Assembly (NCBI GenBank): GCA_045116675.1
Contig: JBGUMF010000056.1
Coordinates: 1-9,953 of the forward strand
Source of the DNA: F23-D06 sp045116675
GTDB taxonomy: Bacteria > Bacteroidota > Bacteroidia > Bacteroidales > WCHB1-69
DNA length: 9,953 nt
Reading direction: 5' to 3'
Notes under the pieces: generated by a model
What the model was told of the DNA's origin: nothing
The model's input: only the letters and a program-made list of their open reading frames with translations
The model's database searches: none
Translations under genes and position numbers: made by a program
In this document: one piece after another, positions 1 through 6,593 of the stretch
Numbering within the stretch: the stretch's first letter is position 1
How the letters are laid out: each line of letters opens with the position of its first letter

Positions 1-33
1 ACTATTTGTAAGAAATGAAACCATAGGCGTCAT
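1..33 (-). CDS. possible start of a divergent gene, cut by the left edge
   Basis: Downstream of a leftward TATCTTTG -7 box (43-50), the minus strand has an ATG at 33-31 and a second in-frame ATG at 24-22. The frame stays open to the window edge and would read MTPMVSFLTNS. Only 8 to 11 codons are visible, so no family can be assigned. The first ATG would leave a leader of only a few bases and the second about a dozen, so the second is slightly more natural. The promoter geometry is the main support. The stretch could equally be an untranslated leader with the true start further left. Confidence 0.25.
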   Translation of the reverse strand, partial: MTPMVSFLTNS

Positions 34-41
34 TTTGGACG

Positions 42-72
42 GCAAAGATAACAAACTATTTTTTATCTTTGC
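42..72. promoter_or_regulatory. divergent promoter pair inside a 10-bp perfect inverted repeat
   Basis: GCAAAGATAA (42-51) and TTATCTTTGC (63-72) are perfect reverse complements separated by 11 bases. Each arm contains TATCTTTG, an exact match to the Bacteroidota -7 consensus TAnnTTTG: 64-71 points right toward mutA and 43-50 points left. The rightward box would start transcription near position 78, giving a leader of about 20 bases before the mutA ATG. No well-spaced -33 TTTG is seen; the TTTG at 34-37 is about 26 bases upstream, which is too far. The symmetry may simply come from two facing -7 boxes, or it may also bind a dimeric regulator. Confidence 0.6.
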
Positions 73-98
73 AGCCGTTTATAAAAGACCTTAAAAAT

Positions 99-1946
99 AT
101 GGCAGACGAAAAACTTTTCACCGAATTTCCGCCCATCTCCACCGAGGAATGGGAAGCAACAATACAAAAAGACCTGAAGGGTGCCGATTATGAAAAAAAG
201 TTAGTGTGGCGCACCGATGAGGGCTTCAATGTCCGTCCCTATTACCGGGCCGAGAACTTGAAGGACCTGGATTATCTCGACACTTTGCCGGCGGAGTTCC
301 CTTACACGCGCGGCACGAAGGCCGACAACAACAAGTGGGACATTGTTCAGGAAATTGAAGAGGCTGATTCGGCCAAGGCCAACGCCATTGCAGCGGATGC
401 CCTGAAGCGCGGCGCCACCTGCATCGCGTTCAACGCCGCCAATATTGACAGCGACGCGGCGCTGGAATCCCTGCTCAACGGCATCGACCTCAACACCGTC
501 GGCGTGCAGTTCAACCACGTGAAGAGCTACCTCGACCTGATGAAACGTTTCGTCGGCTATGTGGAGGCTCACAATTTCGACCAGGAGAAGGTGCAGGGCA
601 GCATCAACTTCGACCCGCTGACCTACCGCCTGAAACACAATAAGTTCTGGAAATCGGCAGAAGAGGATATGATGCAGGCTGTGGAGCTCTTGGAGATGAA
701 CGGCTGCATGAAGAATTTCAAGGTGATCAACGTGAACGGCATCGTGTTGCACAATGCCGGTTCCACTATTGTGCAAGAACTGGGCTACACGCTGGCGCTG
801 GCCAATGAGTATCTGTCGTTCTGCACGGAACATGGCATGAAGGTGGAGAAAGTCGCCTCGCGCATGCAGCTGACAATGTCGGTGGGCTCCAATTATTTCA
901 TGGAGATCGCCAAACTGCGTGCGGTGCGTCTCCTGTGGTCCACTATCGTGGAGCAGTACCATCCGCAGTGCTCCTGCGCCTACAAGATCCACATCAATAC
1001 AGTGGCATCCACCTGGAACAAAACCCTTTACGACCCTTACGTCAATATGCTGAGAAGCACCACGGAGGGCATGTCTGCCGTCATTGGCGGCTCCGATTCT
1101 GTCTCCTTGCAGCCGTTTGATGTGGCTTACAAGGAATCGGATGAGTTCTCCCGCCGCATTGCCCGCAATGTGCAGATTATTTTGAAGGAGGAAGCCTTCA
1201 TGGACCGTGTGGTGGATCCCGCTGCCGGCTCCTATTATGTTGAAAATCTGACCAATTCAATTGCCGAGCAGGCTTGGAAGCTCTTCCGCGAAGTGGAAGC
1301 TGCCGGTGGCGCGCTCAAGCTCATCGAAGACGGCACCATTCAGGCCGAAATCGGGAAGAGCTGCCAGAAACGCGACATGGATATCGCTACCCGTCGCTAT
1401 ATCCTCCTCGGCACCAACCAGTATCCCAATATCAACGAGAAGATGGCCGACAAGATCGAGCGCGTGGTGAAAGATGAGAACGAGGGTCTGAAAACCTATC
1501 GCGGCGCGATTGCCTTTGAGGAGATCCGTCTTGCCACGGAAAAATATGCGGCTACCAACCACCGCCCGAAAGTCTATCTGCTGAAATTGGGCAACTTGGC
1601 CATGCGGCAGGCGCGTGCCGGCTTCATCACCAACTTCTTCGGCTGCGCTGGATACGAAATCGTGGAACCTTCCGGATTTGCCACCGTGGAAGAGGGTGTG
1701 AAGGCTGTCGGCGAGGCCAATCCTGACCTCATCGTGGTGTGCAGCTCCGACGAGGAGTATGCTACCCTCGGCGTGGAGGCTGCCAAGCAGTGCAAGGCCC
1801 AATACCCGAACACACCGTTCCTCGTGGCCGGAAATCCTACCGAGTGCCTTGACGCGCTCAAAGAGGCCGGCACCGACGACTTTATCCACGTAAAAGTCAA
1901 CATTCTGGAATCCTTGCGGAAATATAACCAGCTGTTGCTGAAATAA
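99..1946 (+). CDS. mutA: methylmalonyl-CoA mutase, small (beta) subunit
   Basis: This is the small subunit of the heterodimeric, adenosylcobalamin-dependent mutase that interconverts succinyl-CoA and methylmalonyl-CoA in the propionate/succinate pathway (cytoplasm). The ATG at 99 gives 615 residues, near the family's usual 620-640. An in-frame TTG at 69 lies inside the -7 box and cannot be the start. Residues about 25-480 form the mutase TIM-barrel domain, with recognisable stretches such as SVGSNYF (271-277) and VDPAAGSYYVE (382-392). Residues about 490-612 are the cobalamin-binding-like domain, but the DxHxxG cobalt-ligand motif is absent: KLGNLAMRQAR (496-506) aligns there, with L and M in place of Asp and His. 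This loss is characteristic of the non-catalytic MutA subunit and separates it from MutB. In most genomes mutB follows mutA; here a BtuF-like gene begins 11 bases downstream instead. The partner must be encoded elsewhere for the enzyme to work. Confidence 0.93.
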   Translation: MADEKLFTEFPPISTEEWEATIQKDLKGADYEKKLVWRTDEGFNVRPYYRAENLKDLDYLDTLPAEFPYTRGTKADNNKWDIVQEIEEADSAKANAIAADALKRGATCIAFNAANIDSDAALESLLNGIDLNTVGVQFNHVKSYLDLMKRFVGYVEAHNFDQEKVQGSINFDPLTYRLKHNKFWKSAEEDMMQAVELLEMNGCMKNFKVINVNGIVLHNAGSTIVQELGYTLALANEYLSFCTEHGMKVEKVASRMQLTMSVGSNYFMEIAKLRAVRLLWSTIVEQYHPQCSCAYKIHINTVASTWNKTLYDPYVNMLRSTTEGMSAVIGGSDSVSLQPFDVAYKESDEFSRRIARNVQIILKEEAFMDRVVDPAAGSYYVENLTNSIAEQAWKLFREVEAAGGALKLIEDGTIQAEIGKSCQKRDMDIATRRYILLGTNQYPNINEKMADKIERVVKDENEGLKTYRGAIAFEEIRLATEKYAATNHRPKVYLLKLGNLAMRQARAGFITNFFGCAGYEIVEPSGFATVEEGVKAVGEANPDLIVVCSSDEEYATLGVEAAKQCKAQYPNTPFLVAGNPTECLDALKEAGTDDFIHVKVNILESLRKYNQLLLK

Positions 1947-1957
1947 CGGTGGCACGA

Positions 1958-2854
1958 ATGAGGAATCTCAAGAAACTTCTCGCCCCGTTTTGTGTTCTGC
2001 TGTTTGCACTTGTCGCGTGCCATTCCCCGAAAACCGCCCCCAAGCAGGAAGCCTTTTTCAAGTGGGAAGACTCCTACAACCGTCCTGTCCAGTTGGATAC
2101 CGCTCCGCAGCGTGTCGTCTCCATCTCGCCCGCCATCACTGAGGTGATGTTCCTCGTGGGCGCGCAGGACAAGCTGGTTGGGGTGTCTGACTTTTGTGAA
2201 TATCCGCCTGAAACAGAGAAAATTACTAAAATTGGCGGGATGCACAACATCAACTTTGAGGTTCTGCTCTCGTTGCATCCCGATGTGGTGCTCATTGGTT
2301 CCATGATTTCGCAAAAGGATGTGGATGCCATCGAAAAGATGGGCATCCCGGTCATCTGCATCGTGGAGGAGAAGTCGCTGGAGGGCATGGCTGACATGAT
2401 GGAGGTCATCGGGCGCATCACGCGGTGCGAGGAGAAGGCGGAGACGGAAGCGGCCCGCTGGCGGGAGAAAATCGCTGACCTGAAAGCCCATGCGCCCGCG
2501 CCCAAGGACCGCAAGAGCGTCTATTACGTGGTGGGCTTCGGCGATGCCGGCGACTTTACCGCCCCCAAAGGTACACACATCCATGAGATCATCGAACTCG
2601 CCGGCTGCGAAAATGTGGGCGGCTCGGTGACCAATTGGAACGTGAGCCGCGAATTCCTGTTCCAGAAAGATCCCGACATCATTCTTATCCGCAAGGAAGA
2701 TATGGATGCGTTTTGCTCGAGCAACCCCTATAACAAGTTGAAGGCTGTCAGGGAAAAACATGTCTTTCCCATCGAAAGTGGCTGGATCGACGTGGTCTCC
2801 CCCCGCAATATCCAGGCGGTGGAGCTCTTGAAGGAAAAAGCTTCCTCTCTGTAA
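1958..2854 (+). CDS. ABC transporter substrate-binding lipoprotein, BtuF/TroA type (probably cobalamin or an iron chelate)
   Basis: This is a periplasm-facing lipoprotein of 298 residues. A short charged start and a hydrophobic stretch end in the lipobox LVAC, with Cys21 as the lipid-anchored residue. The mature part is a class III (TroA/BtuF/FepB) binding protein. RVVSISPAITEVMF (52-65) and VGVSDFCEYPPE (74-85) match the N-terminal lobe of BtuF-like proteins. A long helix (about 140-178) joins the lobes, and the second lobe carries GTHIHEIIELAGCENVGG (205-222). The ATG at 1958 is preferred; a GTG at 1949 in the same frame would add only three residues. The gene follows mutA by 11 bases with no visible terminator, so co-transcription is likely. 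That neighbour makes vitamin B12 an attractive ligand, but siderophore and haem binders share this fold. No permease or ATPase gene is next to it, so it must use a transporter encoded elsewhere. The family call is firm and the ligand is inferred. Confidence 0.82.
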   Translation: MRNLKKLLAPFCVLLFALVACHSPKTAPKQEAFFKWEDSYNRPVQLDTAPQRVVSISPAITEVMFLVGAQDKLVGVSDFCEYPPETEKITKIGGMHNINFEVLLSLHPDVVLIGSMISQKDVDAIEKMGIPVICIVEEKSLEGMADMMEVIGRITRCEEKAETEAARWREKIADLKAHAPAPKDRKSVYYVVGFGDAGDFTAPKGTHIHEIIELAGCENVGGSVTNWNVSREFLFQKDPDIILIRKEDMDAFCSSNPYNKLKAVREKHVFPIESGWIDVVSPRNIQAVELLKEKASSL

Positions 2855-2865
2855 TTTTTTATTAC
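2832..2865. terminator. possible bidirectional terminator between converging genes
   Basis: AGGAA (2832-2836) can pair with TTCCT (2842-2846) across a 5-base loop, inside the last codons of the binding-protein gene. A second AT-rich inverted repeat follows: GTAAT (2851-2855) and ATTAC (2861-2865) around a T5 loop, overlapping both stop codons. A T-run (2855-2860) lies just after the first hairpin. The stems are short, so the structure is weak. It is listed because two transcription units converge here with only 7 bases between them. Confidence 0.3.
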
Positions 2866-3779
2866 CGGATAATGGTGACCGAACCGGTCAGCGTCTGGCT
2901 GATGTTATGGCTTGAGTAGATGAGCTGGAAACGGTATGTGCCGTTGGGGCAGTTGTCGCCGTTCCATTCGTTATCGTAGTGGCTGCTCCGGAATACGACG
3001 TTGCCGGACTGGTCGCGCACCTCGAGCTGGCGTTTTTCACAATTTTCGATGCCCTTGATGACAAAACGGTCGTTGATGCCGTCGCCGTTGGGCGTGAACA
3101 CGTTGGGAATCTCCACTTTGGTCGGTGGGGTCCAGTCGATGGCATCTTCCGGCATCTTTTGCAAGACAGGATCATCCTGCATGTTTTGCGAGAAAATGGA
3201 GGTGTTGGGCAGTGGCATCTGGTTCAAGGTGTTTTGAGAGGAGAGTGCGGGTTGGATGGCGCGTGGGGTGACGGCAGGTTGAATGGGTGTGGCTGTCACC
3301 GTGGCCGTTTTTTGTACGGGAGCAGGTTTTTCATTCTCGGAAGATGTGATGCTGTGCGCGACGTTTGTCGGAGTTTCCTCAACAGGATTGGCAGGCTCGC
3401 TCTGGATGCTAGCGGCAGGTTTGTTTCCGTTTTCCACAACTACGGCGGTGTTGGTGGGTTCTACTGCCAAAGTGTCGGAGATTTCTTGAACAATGGGAGT
3501 GGACACGGGGCCGTCTTGGGGTGTGTCGGTGGTTTTGGGGAGCAGGATAGCGAGGGCGACCACACTGCCAGCGATGAGTGTGCCTACCACGGCGGCGGCG
3601 ACCTTCGCACCCACGGAGTGCAGGAGGGCAGACCCTTTGCCGACCGACGAGCCCGCCGCTGACGACGGGTCAGCGGATGCCTGCGCCGCCGCCATGTCCA
3701 ACCGGTGGCTGAGCTTGTCCCAGCAACCGGCCGACGGCTCGACCTCGTAAGCGGATAATATGTCCTTGATGTTCTTCAT
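2862..3779 (-). CDS. single-pass membrane protein with C-terminal CHU_C (T9SS type B-like) domain; putative anti-sigma partner
   Basis: A 305-residue protein with three parts. Residues 1-58 are a short cytoplasmic head whose EVEPSAGCWDKLSHRLD (12-28) resembles the 'xxPxxxxWxxLxxxL' head of proteins that commonly follow ECF sigma genes in Bacteroidota. Residues about 60-80 are one membrane helix rich in Ala, Val and Leu. Residues 82-215 are a Pro/Thr/Ser/Gln-rich low-complexity linker. Residues 221-305 are a CHU_C/gliding-motility C-terminal domain: IPNVFTPNGDGINDRF (224-239), RDQSGNVVF (255-263), WNGDNCPNGTYRF (272-284) and a final TGSVTIIR. Cys247 and Cys277 could form a disulfide. There is no cleavable signal peptide, so a type II topology with the CHU_C domain in the periplasm is expected. 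The gene starts 6 bases after the sigma-factor stop and is surely co-transcribed with it. The domains are read directly; the anti-sigma role is inferred from position, topology and the head motif. Confidence 0.85.
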   Translation of the reverse strand: MKNIKDILSAYEVEPSAGCWDKLSHRLDMAAAQASADPSSAAGSSVGKGSALLHSVGAKVAAAVVGTLIAGSVVALAILLPKTTDTPQDGPVSTPIVQEISDTLAVEPTNTAVVVENGNKPAASIQSEPANPVEETPTNVAHSITSSENEKPAPVQKTATVTATPIQPAVTPRAIQPALSSQNTLNQMPLPNTSIFSQNMQDDPVLQKMPEDAIDWTPPTKVEIPNVFTPNGDGINDRFVIKGIENCEKRQLEVRDQSGNVVFRSSHYDNEWNGDNCPNGTYRFQLIYSSHNISQTLTGSVTIIR

Positions 3780-3785
3780 GCTACG

Positions 3786-4340
3786 TTACTGTTCTTGTTC
3801 GTTGATCTTGTTGAGTAACCATGCCCTCGCCCGCTGGAAATAGACCCGGATGGTGTTTTCGTTGCGCCCCAGTTCTTTAGCTATCTCCTTGAAACTGTAC
3901 TCCTCCATGATGCGCAAGTTGAAAATGATCCTCCAGTCTTCCGGCATCTCCTGCACAAGGGCGAGCACCTGCTCAGCCTCCAACTTCGTTAGAATGTCCC
4001 CTCCCGTAGAGGCGGACGTCTGCATGTTTTGGGCTTCGGAGATTTCGTCGTGCAAGAGGAATTTCTTGTGCGCACGGAAGGTGTTGATGGCGGTTTTGAC
4101 CATGATTCCTCGAATCCAGACGGGCAAAGAACTCTCGTGACGAAAGGAGGACAGACTGCTGAATACGCTTGCAAACCCCTCAATCATAATGTCTTCCGCT
4201 TCCTCCTTGGTGGGAGCGTACCGACAGCACACTCCTAACATGGCGGGAGCAAAAAGTTCATACAATCGATGTTGGGCTTTTCGGTCTTGTTGCAGGCAAC
4301 CGTCAATCAGCTTCTCTATGTCCTGTATGTGTTTCGCCAC
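3786..4340 (-). CDS. RNA polymerase ECF-type sigma factor
   Basis: A 184-residue sigma-70 family protein with only regions 2 and 4, the ECF architecture. Region 2 spans about 24-90: RLYELFAPAMLGVCCRY leads into EEAEDIMIEGFASVF (46-60) and the promoter-melting and -10-reading segment SSFRHESSLPVWIRGIMV (64-81). Region 4 spans about 124-178, with the helix-turn-helix around EYSFKEIAKELGRNENTIR (147-165) and RARAWL after it. The start is GTG at 4340-4338; the same frame upstream has no ATG and reaches a TAA within about 35 bases. It sits 47 bases after the DUF4837 gene and 6 bases before the CHU_C membrane protein. No TAnnTTTG box is visible in the 47-base gap, so it is probably transcribed from the promoter upstream of DUF4837. 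The ECF subgroup cannot be set by eye. Confidence 0.93.
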   Translation of the reverse strand: MAKHIQDIEKLIDGCLQQDRKAQHRLYELFAPAMLGVCCRYAPTKEEAEDIMIEGFASVFSSLSSFRHESSLPVWIRGIMVKTAINTFRAHKKFLLHDEISEAQNMQTSASTGGDILTKLEAEQVLALVQEMPEDWRIIFNLRIMEEYSFKEIAKELGRNENTIRVYFQRARAWLLNKINEQEQ

Positions 4341-4387
4341 AATGGTATGTCGTAAGGAAAGGACAGAATGTTACAGGAGACCGAATT

Positions 4388-5368
4388 TTATTTGAGGGAC
4401 TTCACGATGCTCTCCACTTCGCGGAGATAGTCACGCTTCTCCTCCTGCGGGGCATAGACGAATCCGTCAATGGTGATGCAGGAGTCCTGGTCGGGGGTCA
4501 GCATGGTGAAACTGTAGAAGGGACCGCCCATCTTGTCGCGCACGGATGCCCACAGGCCTCGGAGCTCTATGCCGTTGTGGTAGTGAATCTTATACTCTTT
4601 CGACAGCGGAAGCCCCTCCAAGTCGGCCACGATGGGGTAGGCACCCTGCACGGCCCCTTGGATGTACGCCTTGGTGATGCGGTTGCGCTCTTCCACCACT
4701 TTTTTGGCGGTGAGCGGGTAGGCTTCGGACTTGTATATCATAATGAAACGGTCGTTCTTGGGCGTGCGGTACAGCAGCCAGAGGAAGTCGGGTTCTTCCC
4801 GTCCCACCATATAGCTTTCCGGAATTGTCAGGGAGATGCCGAATTTCTGCTTTATTTTTTTCTCCAAAGCGGGATTGTTGAGGTTGCGGTGCGCGTTCTG
4901 CAGTCGCGCGATGTCATTGTCGTACATGGCTTGGATGATTTCATCCTTATGCTGCAGGAACAGTGCCAGGCAGGAGTCCTGGTTGTTGCCACGAATCACC
5001 ACCTGGATCTGCGGACTGCTATAGGGATTCTCCTTCAGCTCGTATTGGTTGCCCCCGTAGCTCGGGTTGTAATCGAATTGGACGATGTTACGGTGACGCA
5101 TGAAAGAGGCAAGCAAATCCTTGTTGCTGCATTGGAGCACATCGAACATTGGTTGTATCTGGTTGATAGCGGGTTGCGGCTGCTGAATGACCTCGTAGAT
5201 GCATTTGATGGCCGCCGGAGTCCAATAAGCGGTATCGATGGCCAGAATCATCTCTCCGGCTTTCCCGTTGGAGAAATTGTTGGACTTGAATGCCGGAGTG
5301 GAGCTCTTCTTGCATGCCCCGAACAGCAGTGCAACTGCCACAAAAAGAATGTAAATAATGTTTTTCAT
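4388..5368 (-). CDS. DUF4837 family lipoprotein
   Basis: A 326-residue lipoprotein of unknown function, a family largely confined to Bacteroidota. The signal peptide ends in the lipobox LFGAC with Cys19 as the lipidated residue, followed by KK and a short Ser/Thr linker. Family-like stretches include NGKAGEMILAID (34-45), the QPQPAINQIQPMFDV block (63-77), MRHRNIV (90-96), a second lobe beginning GISLTIPESYM (167-177) with DFLWLLYR (184-191), and GIELRGLWASVRDKMGGPF (246-264). The end, VYAPQEEKRDYLREVESIVKSL, is highly typical. The two halves look internally related, each having a beta-rich start and a long helix. It is the first gene of a likely operon with the ECF sigma factor and the CHU_C protein. 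That position makes it a candidate envelope component of the same pathway, which is inference. The start ATG at 5368 lies about 36 bases from the predicted transcription start. Confidence 0.85.
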   Translation of the reverse strand: MKNIIYILFVAVALLFGACKKSSTPAFKSNNFSNGKAGEMILAIDTAYWTPAAIKCIYEVIQQPQPAINQIQPMFDVLQCSNKDLLASFMRHRNIVQFDYNPSYGGNQYELKENPYSSPQIQVVIRGNNQDSCLALFLQHKDEIIQAMYDNDIARLQNAHRNLNNPALEKKIKQKFGISLTIPESYMVGREEPDFLWLLYRTPKNDRFIMIYKSEAYPLTAKKVVEERNRITKAYIQGAVQGAYPIVADLEGLPLSKEYKIHYHNGIELRGLWASVRDKMGGPFYSFTMLTPDQDSCITIDGFVYAPQEEKRDYLREVESIVKSLK

Positions 5369-5409
5369 AATATTGTGTAAAAAATTATATACGATATTCT
5401 AAATATCAA

Positions 5410-5423
5410 ACAAATTTATTTGT
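5410..5423. repeat. 6-bp inverted repeat at the centre of a divergent promoter
   Basis: ACAAAT (5410-5415) and ATTTGT (5418-5423) are perfect reverse complements with a 2-base spacer. The repeat covers the leftward -7 box and touches the first base of the rightward one. A protein bound here would block both promoters. AT-rich symmetry of this size can arise by chance, so an operator role is only a possibility. Confidence 0.3.
5411..5418 (-). promoter_or_regulatory. -7 box for the DUF4837/sigma/CHU_C operon
   Basis: CAAATTTA on the plus strand reads TAAATTTG leftward, an exact TAnnTTTG match. Transcription would begin near 5404, giving a leader of about 36 bases before the DUF4837 ATG. No -33 TTTG is obvious. 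It is the only convincing promoter seen upstream of the three-gene leftward unit. Confidence 0.55.
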
Positions 5424-5430
5424 ATCTTTG
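5423..5430 (+). promoter_or_regulatory. -7 box for dprA
   Basis: TATCTTTG matches TAnnTTTG exactly and is followed by CAG, as at the mutA promoter. Transcription would begin near 5437, leaving a leader of about 56 bases to the preferred dprA ATG at 5493. The box lies only 4 bases from the leftward -7 box, so the two promoters probably compete. Confidence 0.6.
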
Positions 5431-5492
5431 CAGACTTTTATTATAACGTGAAAAAATGTGGAATCGTATTTAAGACAAGCAAAAAAATTATA

Positions 5493-6593
5493 ATGTATTC
5501 GGAAGAGTTTTATCGGTTGGCGTTACGGCATTTGGAAGGGTATGGGAATGCCACTTTGCGGCAGATGTTACGGCTGTCGGGTTCGGCCTGCCAGTTGTTC
5601 ACCCAGCCTGAAAAATGGCGGTCGAAGATGAGTGTGCGGGCCCGCAAGCTGCCCTCGCCGTCGGTCACAACCGACATGGCCCGTAAGGTGGAGGCGGAAT
5701 TGCGCCAGATGGAAAAACACCAGATACGGTTATGCTTGTGCCTGGATGCCGAATATCCCTATCGGTTGAATACGTGCCAGGATGCGCCGCTGTCGTTCTT
5801 CTACAAGGGGGAGCCTGTCTTCAACCGCGCCCGCATGTTGGCGGTAGTGGGCACGCGCGATGTGTCCGACTACGGGCGTGATGCCACCCGCAAGATCCTG
5901 TCTGAGCTGCGTGGTTCGGATGTGGTCACGGTGAGTGGCTTGGCCTACGGGGTGGACACGGAAGCGCATCAGGACTCCTTGGAGAACGACTTGCCTACCA
6001 TCGCCGTGTTGGGCAACGGGCTGGGACGCATCTACCCGCCGGGGAACGCAGCCCTCGCCCGTCGGATTGTGGAACGTGGCGGGGCCTTGGTCAGCGAGTA
6101 CGACTTCCATGCCGCCCCCGACAGGGTGAACTTCCCGCGCCGCAACCGTATCATTGCCGGGATGGCCGATGCCGTGCTCGTCATGGAAACGGCGGCCAAG
6201 GGCGGCAGTATGATTACCGCCTACATCGCACACTCTTACAATCGCGACATCTTCGCGGTGCCGGGTTCCATCTTCGACAGCCGCCACGATGGATGCCACG
6301 AGCTGGTGCGTAAGAATATGGCGGCTATCGTCACATCGGGCGTGGAACTGCTGGACATGATGAATTGGAATACGCAACCTGCCCGCCCGGTGCAGACATC
6401 TTTGTTTGTGCAACTGTCGGAGGAGGAACAGACGGTGGTGGATGCGTTGCGTGGTGGTGAGGTACTGTTGGATGTGCTTTCCGAAAAAATGAGGGGATGT
6501 TCTCCGTCGAAAATGGCAGGGATTTTGTTGGGCTTGGAGTTGAAGGGGGTGATTACGTGCAAGCCTGGCAAGATGTATGCCCTGAACAATTAG
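5493..6593 (+). CDS. dprA: DNA-processing protein DprA
   Basis: A 366-residue cytoplasmic protein of the DprA/Smf family, which binds incoming single-stranded DNA and loads RecA during natural transformation. An N-terminal helical SAM-like region (about 1-45, with EGYGNATLRQML) precedes the Rossmann-like domain. Its motifs run VVGTRDVSDYG (118-128), SGLAYGVD (148-155), VLGNGLGRIYPPGN (172-185), FPRRNRII (214-221), KGGSMITA (236-243) and FAVPGSI (254-260). A C-terminal winged helix (about 310-366) carries the DprA-type DNA-binding extension. ATG at 5493 is preferred because MYSEEFYRLAL aligns with the usual DprA start. An in-frame GTG at 5448 would add 15 residues (KKCGIVFKTSKKIIM) that look like leader sequence. 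Its stop overlaps the convergent glycosidase gene by 4 bp. No other competence genes are in the window. Many species keep dprA without known competence. Confidence 0.93.
   Translation: MYSEEFYRLALRHLEGYGNATLRQMLRLSGSACQLFTQPEKWRSKMSVRARKLPSPSVTTDMARKVEAELRQMEKHQIRLCLCLDAEYPYRLNTCQDAPLSFFYKGEPVFNRARMLAVVGTRDVSDYGRDATRKILSELRGSDVVTVSGLAYGVDTEAHQDSLENDLPTIAVLGNGLGRIYPPGNAALARRIVERGGALVSEYDFHAAPDRVNFPRRNRIIAGMADAVLVMETAAKGGSMITAYIAHSYNRDIFAVPGSIFDSRHDGCHELVRKNMAAIVTSGVELLDMMNWNTQPARPVQTSLFVQLSEEEQTVVDALRGGEVLLDVLSEKMRGCSPSKMAGILLGLELKGVITCKPGKMYALNN

Noticed and set aside
69..98. Upstream TTG start for mutA
   Set aside because: The TTG lies inside the -7 promoter box, before any possible transcription start. 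The ATG at 99 gives the family's normal N-terminus.
201..992. Long open minus-strand frame (263 codons) opposite mutA
   Set aside because: It is rich in His, Val and Gln with no recognisable domain and lies fully antisense to a well-conserved enzyme. Such frames are expected from codon bias in GC-rich genes.
1574..2761. Minus-strand frame of 395 codons across the mutA/binding-protein junction
   Set aside because: It spans two real plus-strand genes, shows no domain or signal, and changes composition at the gene boundary.
2979..3662. Plus-strand frame of 227 codons opposite the CHU_C protein
   Set aside because: It is antisense to the clear CHU_C and linker coding sequence. Its Gly-rich, low-information translation has no family resemblance.
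4341..4387. A separate promoter for the ECF sigma gene
   Set aside because: No TAnnTTTG match is found on the minus strand in this 47-base gap. Read-through from the DUF4837 promoter is simpler.
5448..5492. GTG start extending dprA by 15 residues
   Set aside because: The added residues are Lys-rich with no match to the DprA start. The ATG at 5493 is preceded by an A-rich stretch and gives the expected N-terminus. It is not fully excluded.
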